Positions 46,284 to 54,929 are shown, counted from the first letter of the stretch. The stretch is DNA of 64,000 bases from DATMER01 sp963741305 (GCA_963741305.1 CAVUHL010000003.1:124001-188000), one strand, 5' to 3'. The notes: generated by a model not told the origin, from the sequence alone. Numbers and translations: made by a program.

Positions 46284-48221
46284 ATCAGAAACCTTTTCCT
46301 GGCCGTGGCGCTGCTCCTTCTGCTCCTGCCGGCCGCGGCGCGCGCCCAGGCCTTCTGTGCCGCCTGTCAGCTCGGCCAGGATCTGGTGGAGCCGCCGGTG
46401 ATCTCCTCCGTCAACGGCGTGCTCGACACCACGCTGCGTATCGAGATGAAGTCGCACTCGGTGCCCGTTTGGAGTCAGGGCAGCGGCGGCCAGTGGTCGT
46501 GCTGTCAGCGGAACCTCTCTCTGCGCACCTATGGTTTCCCCGCGCCCGATGGTAACTATCAGTGGGATTTTCCTGGTCCGACCCTGAAGCTGCGCAAGCC
46601 GGGCGCGTCGGGAGGCCAGGGCGACCGCTTGAAGGTGAAGCTGGTCAACGCCCTGCCCGTCAGCTCGAACATGGCCCACGACTGCAACGCGTGCACCGGC
46701 TGCGGCGGCCAGAACCCGCCCCGTTGCTGCGAATCGCTCGACTTGTTTCCCAACTGCTTCCACGGCAACGACGACACCAACCTGCACTTCCACGGCACGC
46801 ACGTCTCGCCCCAGTCGCCCCAGGATTACGTGCTCCTCGAGCTGCGCCCGCAGGGCTCCGCCGCCCACGGGGACGGCACCCACGTCCGCGGCACCGTGGC
46901 CGTGGGCGAGTTCCAGTACAACGTCGATCCTCTGCGCTGGACGCAGCCCGAGGGCACCCACTGGTATCACCCGCACAAGCACGGGTCCGTGGCGCTCCAG
47001 GTGGCCAACGGCATGGCCGGCGGACTCCTGATCGAAGGCCCGTTCGACGACTGGCTGCGCGGCTGGTACCAGACCCGCGGCTTCACCTTGAAAGAGAAGC
47101 TCATGGTCGTGCAGCAGATCAGCGACCACATCAACCTTCTCGGAGGGACCGGCATACCCACGCCGCTGGTCAACGGCCAGGCCAACCCGAAGGTGGGCAT
47201 GCGCCCCGGGGAAATCCAGCGCTGGCGCTTCGTGGGCGCCACCATGCAGGGGAGCGCCCAGATCGAGCTCGACTTTGATGGTCCTGGTAATGCGGGCCCC
47301 AGCAACACGGCGGTGACGGCCCGGCAGATCGCCATGGATGGCATCCGCTTCGCGCCGGCCAACTACCAGCGCCAGCCGCTGCTGCCAATCTCGCTGGAAT
47401 TCCGGTTGTCGCCCGGCAACCGGGCCGACTTTCTGGTGAAGGCGCCATCGGCGCCTGGGACTTACGCGGTGACCTGGGACGTGTTCGGGCAGGTGGAGCC
47501 GGCCGAGCAGGCGGCGCGCGTGAAAGACCTGCTGGAGTTTCTGGCGCCGGGATCAGCTGAGCCCGGGCTCGTCACCATCGAGGTCGTGCCCTGCGCAACC
47601 GACCCGTGCGACCCCATGCCCTATCCCGCGCCGGCGGAGTTGCCGGCGATGCCCTCCTACCTGCAGGACATCACGCAGGTCGCGGGCACGCGTACGCTCC
47701 GCTTCGAGCTCAAGGACCCGACCACCGGCCATAACGTGAACCCCGGCTTCATGCCCAGCAAGTTCTACATCAACCTCCAGCCCGGCGAGCTGCGGCAGTA
47801 CAATCCAGCCTGCGTCGACATCACCGCCAGGCTGGGCACGGCCGAGGAATGGACCATCCTCAACACCACGAACCTGGACCCGTTCCACGTCTTCCACATC
47901 CACACCAACCCGTTCCAGGTGATCCAGAACGGCGGCCCGCCGCTGACTCCGCCCTACGTCTGGCAGGACAGCATCACCCTGCCGGCGAACGAGCCCCTGG
48001 GGAGGGCCAGGGTGGTGAAGATGCGCACGAAGTTCGAAGAGTTCACCGGCGAGTACGTGCTGCACTGCCACTTCCTGGGCCATGAGGACCGCGGCATGAT
48101 GCTCGGCGTCCAGACCGTCTGCCCGGCTCCGCCGCCGAATCTGTACTACGGCACGCCGAACCCGACCGGGCCGGAGTGCGTGGCGGGCAGCTACATCCCC
48201 GCGGCGCCGCAATGTCCATGA
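46284..48221 (+). CDS. Secreted multicopper oxidase 2 (apparent ATC start)
   Basis: This protein is about 645 aa. The most natural start is an ATC at 46284: it lies 8 bases after AGGAG and would give a textbook signal peptide (RNLFLAVALLLLLLPAAARA). The nearest in-frame standard start, GTG 46305, has no ribosome site and loses the basic N-region. Copper motifs are complete: NLHFHGTH near residue 164, THWYHPHKHG near 226, FHVFHIHTNPF near 535 and HCHFLGHEDRGMM near 594. Like oxidase 1 it has a Cys-rich insert before the first motif (CNACTGCGG, CCESL, NCFHG), so the two are paralogues. It is separated from the MosA-like gene by 11 bases. Confidence 0.88.
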   Translation: MRNLFLAVALLLLLLPAAARAQAFCAACQLGQDLVEPPVISSVNGVLDTTLRIEMKSHSVPVWSQGSGGQWSCCQRNLSLRTYGFPAPDGNYQWDFPGPTLKLRKPGASGGQGDRLKVKLVNALPVSSNMAHDCNACTGCGGQNPPRCCESLDLFPNCFHGNDDTNLHFHGTHVSPQSPQDYVLLELRPQGSAAHGDGTHVRGTVAVGEFQYNVDPLRWTQPEGTHWYHPHKHGSVALQVANGMAGGLLIEGPFDDWLRGWYQTRGFTLKEKLMVVQQISDHINLLGGTGIPTPLVNGQANPKVGMRPGEIQRWRFVGATMQGSAQIELDFDGPGNAGPSNTAVTARQIAMDGIRFAPANYQRQPLLPISLEFRLSPGNRADFLVKAPSAPGTYAVTWDVFGQVEPAEQAARVKDLLEFLAPGSAEPGLVTIEVVPCATDPCDPMPYPAPAELPAMPSYLQDITQVAGTRTLRFELKDPTTGHNVNPGFMPSKFYINLQPGELRQYNPACVDITARLGTAEEWTILNTTNLDPFHVFHIHTNPFQVIQNGGPPLTPPYVWQDSITLPANEPLGRARVVKMRTKFEEFTGEYVLHCHFLGHEDRGMMLGVQTVCPAPPPNLYYGTPNPTGPECVAGSYIPAAPQCP

Positions 48222-48227
48222 GACACC

Positions 48228-48911
48228 GTGCCTGAGGCCGCCGCCTCGCTGCGCGGAGTGGGGGTACGCTTCTCCCGCTCCGCGCCTGCTCTCGAAAAGA
48301 TCGATCTCGATCTGCAACCGGGCCTCACCGCCGTGGTGGGGCCCAATGGCGCGGGCAAGACCACCCTCCTGCGCGTGCTGGCCGGGCTCCTCGTTCCGGA
48401 CGCGGGGACGGTGGCGATCCCAGGCGATCGGCGCCTTCGAGGGTACATTCCACAGGATCTCGCGCTCGATCCCGAGATGACCGGCCGCGAGACGCTCTGG
48501 CTGCTCGCGGCGCTCCATGGCGTGCCGAGGAGGGAGCGGGCCGGGCGCATCGCCGGTCTGGCCTCGTCGTTCGGCATCGCGGAGCACCTGCCGCGGCCCG
48601 TGGCCGTCTGGTCGGGAGGCCTGAAGCGGCGGCTCCACCTGGCCGCGGGGATGATCCATGATCCCGGCCTGCTGCTGCTCGACGAGCCGACGGCGGGGCT
48701 CGACCTCGATAGGTCCGGCTTCCTCTGGGAGGAGCTGAAGCGCCGGGCCGCCGCGGGCCGCGCCGTGGTGGTCGTGACGCACGACCTCGAGGCGGCCGAG
48801 CGCCACGCGGACCGAGTCATCGTCCTGCACCGCGGCCGGCTCGCGGCCTCCGGCCCGCCGAGCCGCCTCGAGGATCTCTATCGCAGTGTCACCGGGGAGG
48901 AGCCCTGGTGA
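48228..48911 (+). CDS. ABC transporter ATP-binding protein
   Basis: This 227-aa protein starts at GTG 6 bases after the oxidase stop. Walker A is GPNGAGKTT, the Q-loop region is YIPQDLAL, the signature is WSGGLKRRLHLA (in place of LSGGQ) and Walker B is LLLLDEPTAGLD, with the switch His in VTHDLEAAERHADR. It is the ATPase of an ABC-2-type exporter; the permease gene overlaps its stop (GTGA). It is the tail of the oxidase-Mos operon, so it may export something made or bound there. It is not a ModABC-type molybdate importer. Confidence 0.92.
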   Translation: MPEAAASLRGVGVRFSRSAPALEKIDLDLQPGLTAVVGPNGAGKTTLLRVLAGLLVPDAGTVAIPGDRRLRGYIPQDLALDPEMTGRETLWLLAALHGVPRRERAGRIAGLASSFGIAEHLPRPVAVWSGGLKRRLHLAAGMIHDPGLLLLDEPTAGLDLDRSGFLWEELKRRAAAGRAVVVVTHDLEAAERHADRVIVLHRGRLAASGPPSRLEDLYRSVTGEEPW

Positions 48912-49669
48912 TCGATGCGATGCGCGCCGTCGCCTGGCGCACCTGGACGACCACCTGGCGCCGGCCGGTGCTCCTGACCTTCTCGCTGGGCCAGCCGCTG
49001 GTCTGGATGCTCTTCTTCGGCTTCCTTTTCGAAAGGTTTACTTTGGCGGGGGCCAGCTATCTGGACTTCCTCGCCCCGGGCGTGAGCGTGATGACCGTGC
49101 TCTTCGGAGCCTCGCAATCGGGGATCGGTTGGATCCGCGACCTCAACACCGGATTCCTGCCGCGCATGTTGAGCACGCCGGCCCCGCCCTCCGCGATCCT
49201 GGCCGGCAAGGTGCTGGCGGATGTGGCGAGGCTCCTGATTCAGGCCGCGGCCGTGCTGCTGCTGGCGCTGCTCCTGGGAGCGCGCCTGCATCCCCGTCTG
49301 CATCCCGGTACTGCGGCGCTGCTCACGGGCCTGGTCTGCGTAGCCTTGTTTGCCGTCGCGTTCTCCTGCCTCTCGGCGGCGTTCGCCCTCCAGGTGCGGG
49401 CACAGGAGGCCATGGCCACCTTCGTCCATCTGGTCAACATGCCGCTCCTCTTCACGAGCACGGCACTGGTGCCGCGAGGCCAGATGCCCGGCTGGCTCGC
49501 GACGGTATCCCGCTTCAACCCGCTCACCCTGACGGTGGACGCCTGGCGGGGAGCACTGCTCCATGGCGAGATGCCCGCGCTCCGGAGCCTGCTGCTCCTC
49601 GCCGTGCTGGCCGCCGTGCTCTTCCTCTACGCGCTGAGCCGGATGAGGGCGGCGGCGGAGCGGTACTGA
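48908..49669 (+). CDS. ABC-2 type transporter permease
   Basis: This 253-aa protein starts at a GTG overlapping the ATPase stop. It has about six hydrophobic segments, with the ABC-2 core FLAPGVSVMTVLFGASQSG, RMLSTPAPPSAILAGKV, and the late FNPLTLTVDAWRG motif typical of the family (NodJ/drug-resistance-type exporters). It would form a homodimer with two copies of the upstream ATPase. The gene ends the plus-strand operon; 54 bases follow before the aminotransferase. Confidence 0.9.
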   Translation: MIDAMRAVAWRTWTTTWRRPVLLTFSLGQPLVWMLFFGFLFERFTLAGASYLDFLAPGVSVMTVLFGASQSGIGWIRDLNTGFLPRMLSTPAPPSAILAGKVLADVARLLIQAAAVLLLALLLGARLHPRLHPGTAALLTGLVCVALFAVAFSCLSAAFALQVRAQEAMATFVHLVNMPLLFTSTALVPRGQMPGWLATVSRFNPLTLTVDAWRGALLHGEMPALRSLLLLAVLAAVLFLYALSRMRAAAERY

Positions 49670-49723
49670 CTGCAATTTTCCTGCTCTTCCCAGCACTATG
49701 CTCCTTAAGCACGAGGAGATCCC

Positions 49724-50989
49724 ATGCCCGAGATGGATTGGCAGTCCAAGCCCCTGAGCGCGGAGTGGAGAGAGGCCGAGAGCAAGCTCTGGCGCGCGCG
49801 CCTCGCTCCGGAGATCGTGGAGACAACGGAGCCCGGCCAGATCGACTTGTCCACGGGCTCTCCGCCGTTCGCGGTCCATCGCGCGGTCAAGGAGGCGATC
49901 GAGGCCCGGGTGCGGGAGCTCGACCACCTGGGATACCCGCCCACGAACGGAGACGCCGCCCTGCGTACGGCCATCGCCGAGTTCGACCGCGAGCACCTCC
50001 GGGCGCCCTACGGGCCCGACGAGGTCGTCATCACCTACGGCGCCATGCAGGCTCTTTCGAACGTCGTCGGCGCCGTGGCCGCGGCCGGAGACGAGGTGCT
50101 CCTGCCGACTCCGTACTGGTTCCAGTTCCCGTCCATCGTGCAGCTCAACGGGGCTGTGCCCAAGGACATCCGCACCTTTCCCGGGAACAACTTCAAGCTC
50201 ACGCCGAAGCTCCTGCACGAGGCCATCACGCCGCGCAGCCGCCTGTTGATCCTCACGAATCCGAACAACCCCACGGGCGCCGTCTACAGCCGCGACGAGC
50301 TGGCGGACCTGGCGGCAGTCCTGGAGGCCTATCCGAACCTCGTCGTGGCCTCGGACGAGGTCTACAACCTCCTGTTCCCCGGGACCCCCGGCGACGAGGC
50401 CGCGCCGAGCCTGTGCAGCTTCGAAAGGATCAAGGACCGGGTGGTCGTCGTCAACAGCTTCGCCAAGAACTTCGCGATGTCGGGCCTGCGGGTCGGGTAC
50501 GCCGCCACCACCGACAAACCCCTGCTGGAACGGATCACGCAGCGGCAGCGGTTCACGTCCCTGGGAGTCAACCTCTATCTCCAGGCGGGTGCCCTTGCCG
50601 CACTCCGGGCCACGCGAGAGATCGTCGGCGGCATCAACGTCGCGCTGGTGGAGCGGCGGAAGAAGGCGGGCGAGCTGCTGGACACGGTGCCGCGCTTCCG
50701 CTTCATCCCGCCGCAGGCCGCCTACTACTACTGGGTCGACGTCACCGGCTGGCTCGGCTGCCACTATGTCTACAAGGAAACCGAGAAGGTCATCCGGGAC
50801 GACAAGGATCTGGCCACCTACCTGGTGCTGAAGATCCCCGGGCTCCCCCCCGGAGTGTCGGTGGTCAACGGCACCGGCTGCGGCATGCCGGGCTACTTCC
50901 GGATCACCTACGCCGTGTCCGAGGAGGACTTCGCCGAAGGCGTGCGGAGGATCAAGGAGCGCCTGGGCCTCTTGCAGTGCGGCCCGTGA
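49724..50989 (+). CDS. PLP-dependent aminotransferase, class I/II
   Basis: This 421-aa protein follows a GAGGAGATCCC ribosome site. Fold-type-I signatures are visible: TYGAMQALSNVV (cofactor phosphate region), LTNPNNPTGAVYSRDE, VASDEVYNLLF, and the Schiff-base lysine in NSFAKNFAMSGLRVGY (about residue 248). It resembles the aspartate/aromatic aminotransferase group. Substrate cannot be assigned. It could be a separate transcription unit or part of the upstream operon (54-base gap). An array of 21-bp repeats begins right after its stop. Confidence 0.9.
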   Translation: MPEMDWQSKPLSAEWREAESKLWRARLAPEIVETTEPGQIDLSTGSPPFAVHRAVKEAIEARVRELDHLGYPPTNGDAALRTAIAEFDREHLRAPYGPDEVVITYGAMQALSNVVGAVAAAGDEVLLPTPYWFQFPSIVQLNGAVPKDIRTFPGNNFKLTPKLLHEAITPRSRLLILTNPNNPTGAVYSRDELADLAAVLEAYPNLVVASDEVYNLLFPGTPGDEAAPSLCSFERIKDRVVVVNSFAKNFAMSGLRVGYAATTDKPLLERITQRQRFTSLGVNLYLQAGALAALRATREIVGGINVALVERRKKAGELLDTVPRFRFIPPQAAYYYWVDVTGWLGCHYVYKETEKVIRDDKDLATYLVLKIPGLPPGVSVVNGTGCGMPGYFRITYAVSEEDFAEGVRRIKERLGLLQCGP

Positions 50990-51011
50990 GCCCTACTCCG
51001 GGACCGCGATC

Positions 51012-51431
51012 CGGACGGCAGGGGCACGGGTACGCGCCGCGGAAACCGCGGTCCCTGCCTCAGAAACTCCGGTCAGCGTCCCAGGGGCATGGGCCCCTGC
51101 CTCGCCGGCGCGTGTCCCTGGGGTCGGGGCCACGGTCGTTGCCTCGGGGACACAGGTCCGCGGACCGCGGACCGCTGCCCCTGCCTCAGAAACCCGGGAC
51201 CGCGCGACAGGGACCGCGGGACGCGCTCCGGAAATCCGGGTACCTGAGCCAGAAACCCCTGCCCCTGCCTCAGGGGCAGGGGTTTCTACGATGCGGGCAG
51301 GGTTTTTTATGGTACGGACCGCTGCCTCTGCCTCAGGGGCAGGGGTTTCTGTTCCGCGGACCGCTGCCCGCGGCACGCGAGCCCGGGTACCTGCGAGGAA
51401 AACCGCTGCCCCTGCCGCTCGGATCGCGGCC
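51012..51431. repeat. 21-bp-period degenerate tandem array 2 (20 units, no slips)
   Basis: Twenty consecutive 21-base units fill the space between two convergent genes. Unit starts tested from 51012 to 51411 stay in exact register (19 x 21). The commonest start is CCTGCCTC, others CGCGGACC or CCTGCGAGG; ends are GGTC, GGTA or CTGCC. GCCCCTG-CCT-CAGGGGC palindromes occur twice. A GTAC often straddles unit junctions, as in array 3. The array is open on the minus strand with a 7-residue periodicity, but has no ribosome site, and unit sequences diverge too much for a conserved peptide. The rest of the gap (51432-51522) shows nothing I can name. Confidence 0.85.
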
Positions 51432-51522
51432 GGCATCGTCTCGATTGGGGTCTGGTTGCAACAAGAGGGAGGAACTGGAAAAGAAGGGGGCGTCTGGCAG
51501 CACGCCCCCCTGGTACGACGGA

Positions 51523-51927
51523 CTACTTGGTGGTGTCAGGAGACGAGTCGGTGGGAGCCGCGGTCTCGGGGGACGGCGGCGGGGGCGGGGGCTTCGGCTT
51601 TCTCGGCCGGCCCGTGGTCCGAAGCGGCTGGATCCCGAACTCGACCAGCGTCTCGCTCTGGTAGCCGTAGTGCTGCCGGATTCCGGTCCGCAGGAAATCG
51701 GTCAGAGTGTCCCCCGCCTGCAGCACCTGCTTGAGCCGGACCGTCAACTCCTGTCTCCTCGCATCGAGCGCGGCCTGCTCAAGGACGAGGCTCCGGCCTT
51801 CCAGGGCGAAGTCCTGAAGCTCGACCCTGGGCACAGTCAGATGCTGGAGGGCCTCCTTCATCTGCACGGCCGAGGTCGTCTGGTCCCACGTGTTGAATCG
51901 ATGCGTGTACTGCCGGATACGTCCCAT
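51523..51927 (-). CDS. Hypothetical protein with Pro-rich C-terminal tail
   Basis: The protein is 134 aa and I do not recognise its family. It begins MGRIRQYTHRFNTWDQTT, followed by a mainly helical, charged middle (LDARRQELTVRLKQVLQAG), a short FGIQPLR segment and a basic-then-proline tail (GRPRKPKPPPPPP). There is no signal peptide or membrane segment. AAAGGAG precedes the ATG. The tail resembles DNA-binding AT-hook-like GRP/K motifs. The region is less GC-rich than its neighbours. It is convergent with the repeat array and divergent from the ligase-like gene. Confidence 0.75.
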   Translation of the reverse strand: MGRIRQYTHRFNTWDQTTSAVQMKEALQHLTVPRVELQDFALEGRSLVLEQAALDARRQELTVRLKQVLQAGDTLTDFLRTGIRQHYGYQSETLVEFGIQPLRTTGRPRKPKPPPPPPSPETAAPTDSSPDTTK

Positions 51928-52091
51928 AAGGATGCTCCTTTCAATTTGCCACTGCTGATTCAGCGACCAGAAAAAAGTAACAGCTCTTTTCTATGCTGTC
52001 AATAGGTCATGAAGATGACTATTCAGCAGCAAAGGCGGCGCGGCGCGTATGGAGAGGAACTGTCTCCTGAAGAAACCAGAATGATTTCCTG

Positions 52092-52097
52092 TATACA
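52092..52097 (+). promoter_or_regulatory. Candidate -10 of the ligase-like gene
   Basis: TATACA lies 8 bases before the ATG at 52106, with no Shine-Dalgarno between, in an AT-richer divergent intergenic stretch. No -35 match is seen. If used, the transcript would be leaderless or nearly so. Confidence 0.35.
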
Positions 52098-52105
52098 TAA
52101 ACGGC

Positions 52106-52759
52106 ATGGAGATTGCGAAATGCTTCATCTCCATGGACGAATTTCCAGAGCCGTTTACGCCCATGCTGCTGGACGAGGTGAAGCGGCCGTTCCACAAGCC
52201 GGGCTGGGTCTATGAGGAGAAGTACGACGGCTACCGCATGCTCGCCTTCAAGGAAGGGGAGCGGGTCCAGCTCATCAGCCGCAACCGCAAGGACTTCACG
52301 CGCAAGTTTCCGGAGATCGTCCAGGCCCTCGCCGCGCTCAAGGCCAAGACCCTGATCCTGGATGGCGAGGTCGCGGTCTTCGACGAGCGCCTGGTCTCGC
52401 ACCTCGGCTTTCTGAGAGGCGCGCCCGCCGGCCAGATCTTCACCCCGCCCATGTATGTGGCCTTCGACTGCCTATACGCCCGCGGGAAGAACCTCATGGC
52501 CCAGCCTCTGCGCCGTCGCCGTGCCGTATTAGAGCGAGAGGTGGGTGGCGCGGCGGGTCCGGTCATCCTGGCCCGGAGGCTGGAGGAGGACGGATTGAAG
52601 GCCTGGAAGGAGGTCGTCTCCCACGGCTGGGAGGGGCTGATCGCCAAGGATCCCGCCTCTCTTTACGAGCCGGGCGCCCGCACCCGAAGCTGGGTCAAGG
52701 TCAAGCACAAGATCCGGATCGGCTGGCCCGAGGAAGGGACCGAGTACACGCGGGGGTGA
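52106..52759 (+). CDS. Minimal ATP-dependent DNA ligase-like adenylation domain
   Basis: This 217-aa protein consists only of the nucleotidyltransferase half of LigD/LigC-type ligases. Motif I with the AMP-accepting lysine is EEKYDGYRML, then LDGEVAVFDE (motif III-like), FDCLYARGKN, EGLIAKDPASLY (motif IV) and SWVKVKHK (motif V). There is no OB-fold and no motif VI after it. A GTG-type tail (WPEEGTEYTRG) ends the protein. LigD partners such as polymerase, phosphoesterase or Ku are not in the window. Another ATG lies at 52133; I keep 52106 because of the -10-like TATACA. Function as a stand-alone ligase is doubtful; adenylation of another partner is possible. Confidence 0.78.
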   Translation: MEIAKCFISMDEFPEPFTPMLLDEVKRPFHKPGWVYEEKYDGYRMLAFKEGERVQLISRNRKDFTRKFPEIVQALAALKAKTLILDGEVAVFDERLVSHLGFLRGAPAGQIFTPPMYVAFDCLYARGKNLMAQPLRRRRAVLEREVGGAAGPVILARRLEEDGLKAWKEVVSHGWEGLIAKDPASLYEPGARTRSWVKVKHKIRIGWPEEGTEYTRG

Positions 52760-52769
52760 GCCGCCGGGT

Positions 52770-54647
52770 TCAGTCCTCCCCGAAGCTCACGTCGGCGCGC
52801 ACCGCTGCGTCTCCGGGCAGAATGCGAACTTGCGTGGAGGCTTGGCGCTCGCCGATGAAGGCCACGATGGTCCAGTTCCCAGGAGAGAGGTCGGGGATCT
52901 GGAAGAGGCTCTCCTGGTCCGCGCTGGCTCCGCGGACCCAGAGCCCGTCATCGCTCCTGGCCTCGACCAGCGGGACCTCGCCGGGCGCGAGGCCGCGAAT
53001 GTAGCCTGAGACCGTCGCCGGCCGGAAGAGCCGGATGTCCGGGACGTCCGCCGGCGAGCCGGCAACGGTGACTGTCGCCGCTGCCGAGCCGAAGCCCTCC
53101 TGCTGCGCCTTGACGGTCCAGGTCCCATCGGCCAGGTACGCCGTGAACCTCCCTTCAGCATCGGCTTGGGTGTAGATCTGGCGCCACCCTCGGTTGAAGA
53201 CCACCTGCGACTCCTTGGTGGCCCGGCCCTCGGGATCGAGAACGCGCCCGCGAACCAGGGGAAGGGGCGGGAACTCGAAATCCTCAACCGTGATCTCCCG
53301 GGCTTCCTCTACCTGGACCCGCTGCTTCAAGGTCCGTCCGTTGCTGTCGGTCGCTAGCAGCGTCCATGTCCCTGGAGCGACGTTGTGGATGCGGAATGTA
53401 TTGTCCTCGTCGGCGCCCGTCCCGTTGGGCCTCTCCCGGGGGCCTTCGATCAGATTGAGGGCCCCACGCTCGCCCGGGGGTAGCCCGGTGATACGGCCGG
53501 AGATCGTGGCGGGCCGGCTCAACTGAATATTCAGCTCGATCGGATCGCCCGTGGCTGTCAACGGTATTTCCGCAGTGATCCAACCCACGGCCTCGACCCT
53601 GACCGCGTGCTCTCCCGTTGAGACGTTGAACCGGAAATTCCCCTCAGGGTCGAGCTCGACGTCTTTAAAGTCCACAGACAGGCGAGGCTTGGGGATAGGA
53701 GAGCCGCCGGGTCCGAAGACCCTCCCCTCGACCACGGTGGCAACCGGCATCCGGATGTCGATGCGGGCCGGGGACTCTCCAATCTGGATCCTCTTCTGGA
53801 TCCACCCGAGGTCCGGATGGCTCACCTCGAGCAGGTAGTCGCCGGAGAGCACGCGGGGGAACCGGTAGACCCCGTCCTCGTTGGTCATCTGGGAGTCAGG
53901 CCGTACTGACGTGTTGCTCACCTGCGCTCCGGAGACAGGCTTGCCGTCCGCGTCCACCACCCGGCCCTCCAGGGGCACGAGCTTCGCGGGCAGGGCGACC
54001 TCCACCTCGCGGCCGTTTTTACCGGGCAGCACTTGCCAGCGCACCACATGGGCCTGGTTGCCGTTCGAGGCCCGGATCACGAACCACCCGGGCTTCAGGG
54101 CCTCGAACACGAAGCGGCCGTCCACGTCGGTAAGCCGGGAGCGGTAGTTCGGGTTGCCAAGGCAAGGCTCTGGCGGACTCATGATGAGGCAGCCGGTCAC
54201 CCAGCCTGCTAGCTGGGCTGTGACGTCGACACCCGGCACTGGCTCGCCTCGCGCGTCCACCACGCGGCCGGCCATGCGGGCGGCGGGCTGCAGCCGGAAT
54301 TCGACCGGTTTCTTGTAGGTGTCCGAAGAGGGGATCTCTGTGAACTGCCATCCGAGCGGACACGCCGTCAGGCTTTCAGTGGGACGGAGATCGGTAACCG
54401 TGAACAGGCCGTCGGGTCCGCTGACCGCCGCGGGGCGGCGCTCGGCGCGCCCCAACCTCTCCTGCTCGGTGTAAGGCCGCCAGATCTCCACGCCCGAGAG
54501 TGGGCGCCCCTCGGAATCCACCACCCGCCCGGTCACGGTGTGTCCTTTGCGGGAGACGCTCCCGTCCTTCTGCGCGAGGGCGATCCCGGCGCTCAGAAAG
54601 AGCGGCAGGACCAGGAAAGTGAGGCAGCGGCGTGCTTTGAGGGGCAT
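52770..54647 (-). CDS. Secreted multi-domain carboxypeptidase-regulatory-like protein
   Basis: This 625-aa protein has a signal peptide (hydrophobic core FLVLPLFLSAGIA, end near LAQ). The rest is a string of beta-sandwich repeats of the CarboxypepD_reg/TTR-like type: VTGRVVDSEGRPLSGVEIW, AGRVVDARGEPVPGVDV, EGRVVDADGKPVSGAQV, VEGRVFGPGGSPI, ISGRITGLPPGE, VRGRVLDPEGRATKES and VSGYIRGLAPGEV, so about seven domains. Such proteins are extracellular or outer-membrane attached and often have no enzymatic part. I start at the internal ATG 54647 because the hydrophobic signal follows it directly. It is convergent with the ligase-like gene. Confidence 0.85.
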   Translation of the reverse strand: MPLKARRCLTFLVLPLFLSAGIALAQKDGSVSRKGHTVTGRVVDSEGRPLSGVEIWRPYTEQERLGRAERRPAAVSGPDGLFTVTDLRPTESLTACPLGWQFTEIPSSDTYKKPVEFRLQPAARMAGRVVDARGEPVPGVDVTAQLAGWVTGCLIMSPPEPCLGNPNYRSRLTDVDGRFVFEALKPGWFVIRASNGNQAHVVRWQVLPGKNGREVEVALPAKLVPLEGRVVDADGKPVSGAQVSNTSVRPDSQMTNEDGVYRFPRVLSGDYLLEVSHPDLGWIQKRIQIGESPARIDIRMPVATVVEGRVFGPGGSPIPKPRLSVDFKDVELDPEGNFRFNVSTGEHAVRVEAVGWITAEIPLTATGDPIELNIQLSRPATISGRITGLPPGERGALNLIEGPRERPNGTGADEDNTFRIHNVAPGTWTLLATDSNGRTLKQRVQVEEAREITVEDFEFPPLPLVRGRVLDPEGRATKESQVVFNRGWRQIYTQADAEGRFTAYLADGTWTVKAQQEGFGSAAATVTVAGSPADVPDIRLFRPATVSGYIRGLAPGEVPLVEARSDDGLWVRGASADQESLFQIPDLSPGNWTIVAFIGERQASTQVRILPGDAAVRADVSFGED

Positions 54648-54764
54648 CTTTCCAGGATAAGGCAAGAACCGGACCGGGGGTGAGGAAAAGGCTTGGCGGT
54701 TCCGTCCTACCTTTTACGTATACCTGGATGGGGCAGTACCCCGCATCGCGAAGGAGGCGATCCG

Positions 54765-54929
54765 ATGAAGACTCAACCCCAAGTTCCGAGCCATCCCGCG
54801 CCGCAGCAGATCGAGCGCTTCGTGAAGGGAGAGTGCACCCGGGGAGAGACCCGGGACGTGGTGCGCCACCTGCTGCTCGGCTGCCCGACGTGCACCCAGG
54901 CGGTCCGGCCCCTCTGGGGCCTGCGCTAA
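54765..54929 (+). CDS. Small zinc-finger-like protein (zf-HC2 / anti-sigma-like)
   Basis: This 54-aa protein is preceded by AAGGAGG at 7 bases. IERFVKGECTRGETRDVVRH is followed by LLLGCPTCTQ, giving the His-x4-Cys-x2-Cys arrangement (His35, Cys40, Cys43) seen at the N-terminus of anti-sigma factors with zf-HC2 domains. No membrane segment follows. It may be a free-standing finger or a remnant of an anti-sigma factor; no sigma gene is adjacent. A hairpin GGGG-CAGTA-CCCC lies upstream. It may be in one unit with the Cys-rich peptide gene 79 bases on. Confidence 0.65.
   Translation: MKTQPQVPSHPAPQQIERFVKGECTRGETRDVVRHLLLGCPTCTQAVRPLWGLR

Noticed and set aside
48228..49669. ModABC-type molybdate importer next to the Mos pair
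   Set aside because: The permease is ABC-2 type and there is no periplasmic binding protein, so it is an exporter-like system.
50993..51436. A 147-codon minus-strand gene in array 2
   Set aside because: The seven-residue periodicity follows from the 21-bp DNA period, there is no ribosome site, and other frames are also open.
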